A DNA stretch of 64,000 nt from an uncultured Massilia sp. GTDB lineage: Bacteria; Pseudomonadota; Gammaproteobacteria; Burkholderiales; Burkholderiaceae_D. The notes under the pieces are model-generated. The model searched no databases. It was not told where the DNA came from and saw nothing but the letters and a program-made list of their open reading frames with translations. Position 1 is the stretch's first letter; every line of letters starts with the position of its first letter. Shown one piece after another: positions 17,251 to 24,914 of the stretch. The stretch is from NCBI RefSeq assembly GCF_913773735.1, contig NZ_CAJYEB010000034.1:159587-223586 (forward strand). The letters are read 5' to 3'. The translations under genes were made by a program, and so were the position numbers.

Positions 17251-18759
17251 TTAGCCACGCAGCAGCGACAGGACGCCGTTCGGCAGCGAGTTGGCTTGCG
17301 CCAGCATCGAGGTACCGGCCTGCTGCAGGATCTGGCCGCGGGTCATGTTCGCGGTTTCCGAAGCGAAGTCGGTGTCGACGATGCGGCTGCGCGAGGCCGA
17401 CAGGTTCTCGGTCGTCGATTGCAGGTTCGAGATCGCCGAGTCGAAGCGCGACTGCAGTGCGCCGTACTGGGAGCGCTGGGCGTTGACCTTGGCCAGGGCC
17501 GCGTCGGCGATCTTGATCGCGTTCTGCGAGCCTTCGAAGCTGGTGATGTCCAGCGACGCGACCGATTTCAGGTCCGACGACTTGGCGCCAGAGTCGGTGG
17601 CGACGGCCAGGCCGGTGCCGCTGTCGGCGATCGAGAAGCTGTCCGGCGAGTCGAAGGTCACGCGGCCGTTGGCCACGCCGGTGGCGTCGGCTGCCGCCAG
17701 GCTCAGGTCCGGGGTCGCGGCGTCCAGCACCTTGCCGTCAGCCTTGTAGTTGCTGACGTCGAAGGTGGTATTGCCGTCGGTCTTGGTGTTCTTCAGGTTG
17801 ATGTCTTCGCCGCTGGCGTTGGTCAGCTTCAGGCCGCCGTTGTCCTGGTCGTACTGGGCGGTCACGCCGGTCTTCGCGGTCTGGGCGTTGATGGCGCTGA
17901 TCGCCGAGGCGTAGTCGGTGGCGTTCGAGGCGCCGCCGCCGACCGAGAACGAAACCGTCACCGGGTCGCTGTTGTCCGAGGCCAGCGTGAACTGGTAGGA
18001 CTCGCCGCCGCCCAGCTTGACGTTCATGTCGGTGCGGGCGCTGGCCGTCACGCCGGTGTCGGCGGTCTTGTTGTTGATCGCGGTGGCGACCGACTTGGCG
18101 GTGTCGCCCTTGACCGGCGGGGTGGCGGTGTCGTCGCCGACCTTGGTGCTGATGGTGGCGGTGCCGCTGACGCCGTTGATGGTGATGTCGCCGGCAGCGA
18201 TATTGCTGGTGTCCTTGATGGCGACACTGTCGGCGGTGATCTGGTTGTTGCCGTAGGTGTTGGTCTGGAAGTTCGCGCCGGTCATCGAGATCAGCTGGTT
18301 GGCGTTGGCGCCGACCTGGAAGTTCGCGGTGCCCATGGTGCCGTCCAGCAGCTTCTGGCCGTTGAATTCGGTGGTGTTCGAGATGCGGTTCAGTTCCGAG
18401 CTGAGCTGGGTGACTTCAGTTTGCAGGGCCTTGCGGTCGCTGGCCGAGTTCGACGAGTTCGACGACTGCACCGCCAGTTCGCGGATACGCTGCAGGATGT
18501 CGCCCGAGCTCGACAGGGCGCCTTCGGCGGTCTGCGCCATCGACACGCCGTCGTTGGCGTTGCGGGTCGCCTGGTTCATGCCCTTGATCTGCGAATTCAT
18601 GCGATCCGAGATGGCGAGGCCGGCGGCGTCGTCTTTCGCGCTGTTGATGCGCAGGCCCGAGGACAGGCGCTGGATCGAGGTGTTCAGCGAGTTTTGCGAA
18701 GCCGACAGGTTACGTTGGGAATTCAGGGATGCGACGTTGGTATTGATAACGGACGACAT
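17251..18759 (-). CDS. fliC: Flagellin (filament protein)
   Basis: The 502-residue flagellin has classic conserved ends: [18 protein letters not shown] with [18 protein letters not shown] at the N terminus, and [19 protein letters not shown] with [20 protein letters not shown] at the C terminus. These form the filament core and interact with TLR5 in related proteins. The central residues (about 175-400) are a surface-exposed variable region with flagellin-IN-like modules. A good sigma-28 promoter lies about 185 bases upstream. It is the only flagellin gene in the window. Confidence 0.97.
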   Translation of the reverse strand: MSSVINTNVASLNSQRNLSASQNSLNTSIQRLSSGLRINSAKDDAAGLAISDRMNSQIKGMNQATRNANDGVSMAQTAEGALSSSGDILQRIRELAVQSSNSSNSASDRKALQTEVTQLSSELNRISNTTEFNGQKLLDGTMGTANFQVGANANQLISMTGANFQTNTYGNNQITADSVAIKDTSNIAAGDITINGVSGTATISTKVGDDTATPPVKGDTAKSVATAINNKTADTGVTASARTDMNVKLGGGESYQFTLASDNSDPVTVSFSVGGGASNATDYASAISAINAQTAKTGVTAQYDQDNGGLKLTNASGEDINLKNTKTDGNTTFDVSNYKADGKVLDAATPDLSLAAADATGVANGRVTFDSPDSFSIADSGTGLAVATDSGAKSSDLKSVASLDITSFEGSQNAIKIADAALAKVNAQRSQYGALQSRFDSAISNLQSTTENLSASRSRIVDTDFASETANMTRGQILQQAGTSMLAQANSLPNGVLSLLRG

Positions 18760-18943
18760 GGTGTCTCTCCAGACTTGGTCTTGCGTGGTGCGGCGACGTG
18801 CCGCTGTTCACGTTGGCCTGCCACGCTGTTCCGTGACATTCAAGCCGCTGTTGATTCAGGTAACGTACTTCTGCGAAAAAACTTTATAGCGAGAACGTGA
18901 AATTTTTCGGCAGACGACGTTTTTATGCTTGCGGAGCCTGCGC

Positions 18944-18970
18944 TCAGCGGCGCGGAAAGCGTGAACTTTA
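18944..18970 (-). promoter_or_regulatory. Sigma-28 (FliA) promoter of fliC
   Basis: On the minus strand TAAAGTTC (18963-18970) and GCCGCTGA (18944-18951) are separated by exactly 11 bases. They match the FliA consensus TAAAGTTT-N11-GCCGATAA at 7/8 and 6/8 positions. The implied 5' leader is about 175-180 bases. The rest of 18760-19040 shows no gene. Confidence 0.7.
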
Positions 18971-19040
18971 GGCCCAAAAAAAATTTATTTTCAATGCTGC
19001 AGGCGGGGCGCCAGGCGCCGATCCGATATCGGACCGGCAA

Positions 19041-20612
19041 TCAATCGGCCACCACCACCCGGTTCTTGCCGCTCTGCTTGGCCTGGTACATGGCACGGTC
19101 GGCGCGCGCCATCAGGTGCGCCTGCTCCTCGTTCGGGTGGCGCAGCGCCACCCCGCAGGAGAAGGTGATCAGCATCTTTTCGTTTTCGTGCAGGAAGAAA
19201 TGGCGGGTCAGCTCGCGCTGCACGCGCACCATCGCCGCCGAGGCCGACTCCACCGTCGTCTCCGGCAGCAGGATCAGGAATTCCTCGCCGCCGAAGCGGG
19301 CGATCACGTCCATCGAGCGCAGCGTGTCGCGCACCACCTTCACCAGGTGGCGCAGCGCGTTGTCGCCGGCCAGGTGGCCATAGGTATCGTTCAGGCGCTT
19401 GAAATTGTCCAGGTCGAGCAGGGCGACGCACAACGGGGTGCCGCGGCGGTCGGCGCGGGCGCTCTCGCGCTCGAACACGTCGTCCAGGCCGCGCCGGTTC
19501 AGGCTGCCGGTCAGCTGGTCTTCGCGCACCAGCTCGCTCATATGCTGCAGCTGCGCCTCCAGTTCGCGGATGCGCGCCTCGGCTTCCTGCACTTCCTGGT
19601 GCGCGGCGACCATGCGGTCGCGCGAGGCCAGCGTCTCGGCCTGCACGGTGCGCGTCTCGCGCAGCACTTCCTGCAGCAACTCGTCGAGTTCGCCGATGTT
19701 CGCGGCCTTCTGGATCCGTTCCGAAAAGCCGCCGATCTTCTGCTGGAAGTCGCCGGTGGACGCCGCCACCGAACCGAGCCGGTCGATGAAGGTCATCATC
19801 ATGTTCTTGACCGTCGAGCGCACGTCGGCGATGCCGTGGCGCAGCTGGCCCTGCTTGTAGATCACGTCCTTCAGGCTGCGCGTGGCGTCTTCCAGCGCGC
19901 GCTGGTCGAGCGGGCCGGCGATCAGGTCCTGCACGGCGACGACCTGGCCGCGCAGCCAGCTGTCGTCTTCCAGCAGCTCGCCGACGTTTTCCAGCAGCAG
20001 TTTGAACAGGCGCAGCAGCAATTCCTGCTGCTCGGCGAGGTCGCCGCCCTTCAGCTCGATCTGGTAGCACAATTCCTTCAGGCGCCCGGCCACGTCCTGC
20101 AGCGCCGCCTCGCCGTGCGCCTGCTTGACGTCGGCGCCCAGCGCCTCGGCCTCGGCGGCCAGCTTGGGCGTGCCGCCCAGCAGCGAGGCGAGGGCATAGC
20201 TCAGCGTGCGGGCCAGCAGTTCACGCAGCAGCTTCGGTTCGGCGTCCTCGACGCCCAGCGCCAGGACCGGATGCGTATGGCGGCGCAGGTGCTTTTCCGC
20301 CAACTGCGTCAGCGCCCGTCCGTAGCCGTCCCAGTCGCGCTGGCGCGTGGCGCGCTGCATGCGCGTGCCGAACTCGGCCAGTTCGCCCGGGGTCTCGGCC
20401 AGGCGGCCGGCGAAGCCCGCCAGCACCGTCTCGGCGCCGGCCACGTCGACCGCCGGCGCCGGCGCGGCCGGCGGCAGTCCCGCGATCTCGTTATAGATGT
20501 CGCGGTAGGCGTCGGGCGTCGGCGCGATGCGCCGCGTGGCGAGGCGGCGGAACGCTTCGCGGGCGATGTCCGCCGGATTCTGGCTGAGCGGCGGCGTGAG
20601 GGTGCTGGACAT
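19041..20612 (-). CDS. Diguanylate cyclase (GGDEF) with long helical N-terminal region
   Basis: The protein has 523 residues. The first 350 or so are soluble, largely helical and coiled-coil, with no membrane helices and no recognised sensor domain. The C-terminal GGDEF domain has GGEEF at 441-445 and an intact inhibitory I-site RSMD at 432-435, five residues upstream, so it should make c-di-GMP under product inhibition. The position beside fliC and the presence of a PilZ brake at 10851-11606 suggest motility control. Divergent from nothing nearby, it is probably transcribed alone. The start is the ATG at 20612, with a weak ribosome-binding site. Confidence 0.9.
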   Translation of the reverse strand: MSSTLTPPLSQNPADIAREAFRRLATRRIAPTPDAYRDIYNEIAGLPPAAPAPAVDVAGAETVLAGFAGRLAETPGELAEFGTRMQRATRQRDWDGYGRALTQLAEKHLRRHTHPVLALGVEDAEPKLLRELLARTLSYALASLLGGTPKLAAEAEALGADVKQAHGEAALQDVAGRLKELCYQIELKGGDLAEQQELLLRLFKLLLENVGELLEDDSWLRGQVVAVQDLIAGPLDQRALEDATRSLKDVIYKQGQLRHGIADVRSTVKNMMMTFIDRLGSVAASTGDFQQKIGGFSERIQKAANIGELDELLQEVLRETRTVQAETLASRDRMVAAHQEVQEAEARIRELEAQLQHMSELVREDQLTGSLNRRGLDDVFERESARADRRGTPLCVALLDLDNFKRLNDTYGHLAGDNALRHLVKVVRDTLRSMDVIARFGGEEFLILLPETTVESASAAMVRVQRELTRHFFLHENEKMLITFSCGVALRHPNEEQAHLMARADRAMYQAKQSGKNRVVVAD

Positions 20613-20772
20613 GGCGGAACTTGCTGATTGGAATTATTCCTACCATAGTAATCAGTTTCGGGAGGTTTGATCGAGCAAAAAAGCGCGGGATTACCATTCA
20701 GTCCAGCGTTTGCAACAGTTCGCTTGCCGATCCGGCAAGTCTGGCGCCCGGTCCGCCCGCCGGGGCCAGCTT

Positions 20773-21420
20773 CTAGTCGATCAGTTGGTTGCGGATCGCG
20801 TAATGCGTCAATTCGGCGCTGGTCTTGAGTTTCATCTTCGCCAGCAGGCGCGCGCGGTATTCGCTGACCGTCTTGACCGACAGCGACAGGTCGCGCGCGA
20901 TCTCGCTGACGGTCTTGCCGGAGGCGATCATGGTGAGGGTCTGGTATTCGCGGTCGGACAGGGTTTCGTGGACCGGGCCGTCGTGGTCCTCGCCGACCTG
21001 GGCGGCCAGCACCTGGGCCAGCTGGGCGCTGACGTAGCGCTGGCCGGCGGCGACCTGGCGGATCGCGCCGACCAGCTCGCGCGGCGCGCTCTGCTTGGTG
21101 AGATAGCCGGCGGCACCGGCCTTGAGCGCGCGGATCGCGTACTGGTCCTCGCGGTGCATCGACAGCATCAGCACCGCCAGTTCCGGCTTGTCCTTCTTGA
21201 TCTGCTTGAGCACCTCGATGCCGTTGCGGTCCGGGAGCGAGATGTCCAGCAGCAGCAGGTTGCAGCGCGACTTGCGGAACAGCTTGACGGCATCCAGCCC
21301 GGTCTCGGCCTCGCCCACGATGGCGATGTCGCGCTGCTCGGCGAGGATCTGTTTCAGGCCTTCGCGGACGATCGCGTGGTCGTCTGCAATGAAAACGCGG
21401 ATGCTGGTCTTGTCGCTCAT
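20773..21420 (-). CDS. NarL/FixJ-type response regulator
   Basis: In this 215-residue regulator the receiver domain has acidic pocket DD at 13-14 and phospho-acceptor Asp59 (LLLLDISLPD). The C-terminal LuxR-type helix-turn-helix is complete (LSDREYQTLTMIASGKTVSEIA, then LSVKTVSEYRARL). It overlaps the upstream histidine kinase by four bases (ATGA), so the two form a cognate pair. The target genes are unknown; 160 non-coding bases follow before the GGDEF gene. Confidence 0.93.
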   Translation of the reverse strand: MSDKTSIRVFIADDHAIVREGLKQILAEQRDIAIVGEAETGLDAVKLFRKSRCNLLLLDISLPDRNGIEVLKQIKKDKPELAVLMLSMHREDQYAIRALKAGAAGYLTKQSAPRELVGAIRQVAAGQRYVSAQLAQVLAAQVGEDHDGPVHETLSDREYQTLTMIASGKTVSEIARDLSLSVKTVSEYRARLLAKMKLKTSAELTHYAIRNQLID

Positions 21421-22904
21421 GCTTCGGTTGTTGAAGGTTGCCCTGCGGCCGCCGGGGCGCTCGGCCTGATCCTGACGGTCACCATCGTGCCGCCGCCGGG
21501 CGCCGGCGCCAGGTCGAGCGTGCCGCCCAGCGCCCGGGCGCGCTCGCTCATGCCGCGCAGGCCGAACGATTGCGGCTTGGCGCGGTCCGATGCGGCGATG
21601 CCGCGGCCATTATCGCAGATGGCGAGCACCAGGTGCCGGCCTTCGCGCCGCAGGTCCACCGTCACCCGGGTGGCGTGGGCGTGCTTGGCGATATTGGTCA
21701 GCGCTTCCTGGAAGATGCGAAACAGCGCCGTGGCCTCGGACGGGGCCAGCGCCACCTCCCTGTCGCTGCTGGTGAAGACGCAGGCGATGCCCATGCGCTT
21801 CTCGAATTCGCGCGCCTGCCAGTCGAGGGCCGCGACGATGCCCAGGTCCAGCATCGGCGGGCGCAGGTCGAGCGAGATGCGGTGCACGGCGTCGATGGTG
21901 CGGTCGACCAGGTCGTCCACGTACTGCGCCTTCTCGGCCAGCACCGGATCGGCGGGCAGGCGCGCGGCCAGCATCGCCAGCGCCATCTTGATCGCCGTCA
22001 GGTTGCCGCCCAGGTCGTCGTGGATCTCGCGCGCGATGCGCGCCCGTTCCTGCTCCTTGACTTGTTCGATGTGGTCGGTCAGCTCGGCCAGGCGCGCGCG
22101 CGAGTCGCGGATTTCTTCCTGTTCCAGCTTGCTGGCCGTGATGTTGGTCATGATGCCGTCCCAGCGCACGCCGCCGTCTTCCAGCGGGAACGGGGTGGCG
22201 CGCAGGTTGATCCACTTGACGTCCTTCCAGGCGTCGATCCAGATGCGCCCCTCCCAGTTCCAGGCCGACAGGCCCGCCTGCGAGGCGTCCATCGCGTCCA
22301 GGTAGTCGCCGCGGTCTTCCGGCAGCACCAGTTCCAGGAAGCGCTGCGGCGCCGCCTGCAGTTCCGCGCCGGCCAGGCCCAACAGGGCGGCGCAACCCTC
22401 GCTCAGGTAGGGGAAGGCGACCGTGCCGTCGGCCTGGCGCAGGAACTGGTAGACCAGGCCCGGGGTATGGTCGACGACGGCGTCGAAGCCGGCCTGGTAC
22501 TGTTCCAGCGCCACGCTGATCTCGAGCGCCAGCGCCAGGTCGTCGGCCACCGCCAGCAGCAGCGCGCGGCCGTCGCGCACGATGCGCAGGAACACCAGCT
22601 TGACCGGATAGGTGCCGCCGGCGCGCAGGTAGCGCGTGCGCAGCGTCGCCTGGGCGCCCGGCGCGTGGCCCAGTTGCGCCAGCAGCGCGTCCAGCGTCGC
22701 CTGTTCCAGTTCGGGCGCCAGCTCGAACAGCGTCATCTCGGCCAGCCGCGCCGGGTCGATGCCGCCCAGGCGCGCGCCGGCATTGGCGTCGACCAGGCGC
22801 AGGGTGGCGGCGTCGAACAGGTAGATGTCGGCGGCGGCGTCCTGCAGTTCGGGGGCGAGGACGGGTTCCTGGGCGGTGCCGGTGACGGGAACGGAAAGGC
22901 TCAT
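21417..22904 (-). CDS. PAS-containing soluble sensor histidine kinase (HisKA_3)
   Basis: In this 495-residue kinase two PAS-like regions (about 25-120 and 135-260) are followed by a NarX/DegS-type dimerisation domain with phospho-acceptor His295 (REIHDDLGGN). The HATPase part has the N box (FQEALTNIAKHAHA) and G1 box (CDNGRGI). No membrane helix is visible, so the signal is probably cytoplasmic or delivered by a partner. It is translationally coupled to the response regulator. The small membrane protein at 22941-23552 lies 36 bases upstream on the same strand and may be part of the same unit. Confidence 0.93.
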   Translation of the reverse strand: MSLSVPVTGTAQEPVLAPELQDAAADIYLFDAATLRLVDANAGARLGGIDPARLAEMTLFELAPELEQATLDALLAQLGHAPGAQATLRTRYLRAGGTYPVKLVFLRIVRDGRALLLAVADDLALALEISVALEQYQAGFDAVVDHTPGLVYQFLRQADGTVAFPYLSEGCAALLGLAGAELQAAPQRFLELVLPEDRGDYLDAMDASQAGLSAWNWEGRIWIDAWKDVKWINLRATPFPLEDGGVRWDGIMTNITASKLEQEEIRDSRARLAELTDHIEQVKEQERARIAREIHDDLGGNLTAIKMALAMLAARLPADPVLAEKAQYVDDLVDRTIDAVHRISLDLRPPMLDLGIVAALDWQAREFEKRMGIACVFTSSDREVALAPSEATALFRIFQEALTNIAKHAHATRVTVDLRREGRHLVLAICDNGRGIAASDRAKPQSFGLRGMSERARALGGTLDLAPAPGGGTMVTVRIRPSAPAAAGQPSTTEA

Positions 22905-22940
22905 GGACGGGATCTCGGTCGGTGAGGTGGATGGGAAGGG

Positions 22941-23552
22941 TCAGCGCCGGCGCGCGCGCCATTGGACGACGAAGCGGCGCAATACGCGCGCCGCATGGCT
23001 GCCGCGGCGGCGGCCGGACGGCGCGGGACGCCGGCGGCGCAGCATGGCGCGCAGCGCGCGCGCGATCCGGCGCAAGCCGAGCCGCGCCGCGCGCAACGCG
23101 CGGCCGGCGCGCGCGCAGGTGCGGCTGGCGCGCCACTGGGCCAGGCAGCGTTCCCTGGCGCGCATGAACCAGCCGTGGCAGCGCGCGAACCAGCCCAGCG
23201 CCAGCAGCGACGGCAGGGTCAATGCATAGATGCGCGCGACCACCGCCGCGCCGCCCAGCTTGGCGGCGACGAGCGCGGCGATGCCGGACGCCGCATGGCC
23301 CTGGGCGATGGCGAACAGCGCGAGCAGCTTGACGGGAAACAGCAGGATGCCGGGCAGGGCGAACGCGCACAGCGCGGCCCAGGGCGGCAGGGCGCGCACG
23401 CGCCGCTCCAGCGCGGCGAGCAGCGGCCAGCGCGCCAGCGCCCGGGACAGGCGCAGGCCGGCGTTCCAGCACCATTCCTCGAGCAGCAGCAGCAGCGCCG
23501 CCAGGACTACCAGCGGGGCGAACAGGCGGCTTCGCGTAACGACTCTAGTCAT
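22941..23552 (-). CDS. Small integral membrane protein of unknown function with Arg-rich tail
   Basis: I do not recognise a family. The 203 residues contain about three hydrophobic segments (near 10-25, 58-82, 85-122) and a very basic C-terminal region (about 130-203) in which Arg is extremely frequent. The gene precedes the PAS kinase by 36 bases on the same strand, so it could be co-transcribed and serve as a membrane partner; that is inference only. A shadow frame in high-GC DNA is possible, but the hydrophobic pattern and clean position in an otherwise empty gap favour a real gene. Confidence 0.6.
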   Translation of the reverse strand: MTRVVTRSRLFAPLVVLAALLLLLEEWCWNAGLRLSRALARWPLLAALERRVRALPPWAALCAFALPGILLFPVKLLALFAIAQGHAASGIAALVAAKLGGAAVVARIYALTLPSLLALGWFARCHGWFMRARERCLAQWRASRTCARAGRALRAARLGLRRIARALRAMLRRRRPAPSGRRRGSHAARVLRRFVVQWRARRR

Positions 23553-23625
23553 GCCCCCATGATACGGTAAATATGAAACCGGGTTCGTCGCGTCGCGTCC
23601 GCGCCCGTGGCGCTACAATGGCTGC

Positions 23626-24192
23626 ATGAACAAGGCATTTGTAAAAGAGTCGGACAACGACGACGACGACGAGGCGCTGGAACTGGCGCGGGCCATCCCC
23701 GCCGGCGCCAAGAACTACATCACCCCGGCGGGCCACCAGGCGATCAAGGACGAGCTGCTGCAGCTCATCGACGTCGACCGCCCCGAGGTCGTGAAGGTGG
23801 TGCACTGGGCCGCGTCCAACGGCGACCGTTCGGAAAACGGCGACTACATCTACGGCAAGCGCCGGCTGCGCGAGATCGACCGCCGCATCCGCTTCCTCAC
23901 CAAGCGCCTCGATTCCGCCTTCGTCGTGGACCCGTCGGTGCACCATGGCAACGACCAGGTGTTCTTCGGCGCGACCGTCACCTACGTCAACAAGGCGGGG
24001 GAGGAGCACGTCGTGACCATCGTCGGCATCGACGAGCTCGATCCGCTGCACGGGCGCATCAGCTGGGTGTCGCCGGTGGCGCGCGCGCTGACCAAGGCGC
24101 GCGAGGGCGACGTCGTCACGCTCGCCACGCCGCAGGGTGTCGACGAGCTGGAGATCGTCGCCGTCGCCTACCCCGAACCGGTCGCGGATTGA
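23626..24192 (+). CDS. greB: Transcription elongation factor GreB
   Basis: In this 188-residue protein the N-terminal coiled-coil carries the acidic tip (AASNGDRSENGDYIYGKRRLREID) that enters the RNA polymerase secondary channel and stimulates cleavage of backtracked RNA. The C-terminal FKBP-like domain follows (VFFGATVTYVN, then ARALTKAREGDVVTLATPQG). The segment YIYGKRRLREIDRRIRFL marks GreB rather than GreA. An acidic run (DNDDDDEALE) near the start is a feature of the betaproteobacterial form. The heme oxygenase gene starts three bases after its stop. Confidence 0.95.
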   Translation: MNKAFVKESDNDDDDEALELARAIPAGAKNYITPAGHQAIKDELLQLIDVDRPEVVKVVHWAASNGDRSENGDYIYGKRRLREIDRRIRFLTKRLDSAFVVDPSVHHGNDQVFFGATVTYVNKAGEEHVVTIVGIDELDPLHGRISWVSPVARALTKAREGDVVTLATPQGVDELEIVAVAYPEPVAD

Positions 24193-24195
24193 ACC

Positions 24196-24798
24196 ATGGA
24201 CCAGCCCCACGACACCGCCGGCGCGGCGGATCCGCTGGCCGCATTGCGCGCCGCGACCGGCGAACTGCATGAACGGCTCGACGAAGGCCTGCCGATCGGC
24301 AAGCCGGATGCTTCGCTGGACGACTACGCCGCCCACCTGGCCCTGCTGCGCGCCTGGCTGGCACCGCTGCACGCGTGGCAGGCGGGCTATGCCGACGGGC
24401 CGCAGGCCGATGCCCGCTTCGACGCCGGCGCGCGCCTGGCCCTGATCGATGCCGACCTGGCCGAGCCGGGCATGCCGGCATCCGCCGGGCCGGGCGCGCC
24501 GCAGCGCTGGCCGGCCGCCGCCGGCGCCGCCTGGCGCTGGGGCGTGGCCTATGTGGTGGAAGGTTCGCAACTGGGCGGCGCCGTGCTGTACGGCCGCCTG
24601 CACGAGCGGCTGGCGCCGCATCCGCTGCGCTACCTGCGCGGCGACGCGGCCGGTCCGGGGCCGCGCTGGCGCGCCTTCATGCAGGCGCTGCGCGAGCACG
24701 TGCGCACGCCGGGCGAGATCGCGGACGCCCGCGCGGGGGCGTGCGCGGCGTTCGAACGGATCCTGGCGCTGCGCGAAGGGGGCGTGGCGGACGCCTAG
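24196..24798 (+). CDS. Biliverdin-producing heme oxygenase
   Basis: This 200-residue, all-helical protein has the bacterial heme oxygenase pattern. An N-terminal helix carries the candidate proximal His (ATGELHERLDEGLP, about residue 27), and a distal-helix segment YVVEGSQLGGAVLYGRL supplies the conserved Gly residues over the heme. It should open heme to biliverdin, iron and CO. No phytochrome or TonB heme receptor is adjacent, so the role (chromophore or iron supply) is undecided. It starts three bases after greB, apparently in one transcript. Confidence 0.85.
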   Translation: MDQPHDTAGAADPLAALRAATGELHERLDEGLPIGKPDASLDDYAAHLALLRAWLAPLHAWQAGYADGPQADARFDAGARLALIDADLAEPGMPASAGPGAPQRWPAAAGAAWRWGVAYVVEGSQLGGAVLYGRLHERLAPHPLRYLRGDAAGPGPRWRAFMQALREHVRTPGEIADARAGACAAFERILALREGGVADA

Positions 24799-24839
24799 GC
24801 TGCCTGGGCGGGCCGTTGCTGGAAACCGGGGTGAAAACC

Positions 24840-24879
24840 GGGGTCGGAGCCCTGAAAGGCAACACCGGGCCCTGACCCC
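24840..24879. repeat. GGGGTCAGAGCCC hairpin, copy 3
   Basis: The arms are GGGGTCGGAGCCC (24840-24852) and GGGCCCTGACCCC (24867-24879). It lies in the convergent gap between the heme oxygenase and spoT genes, where it could separate the two transcripts. Confidence 0.8.
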
Positions 24880-24914
24880 TGCGCCGACCTCCGCGCCGCC
24901 CCCGGCGCCGATCG

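Noticed and set aside
20624..20655. Dyads CTGATT/AATCAG and GGAATTATTCC upstream of the GGDEF gene, considered as an operator
   Set aside because: They are short and in an AT-rich promoter stretch; not distinctive enough to call.
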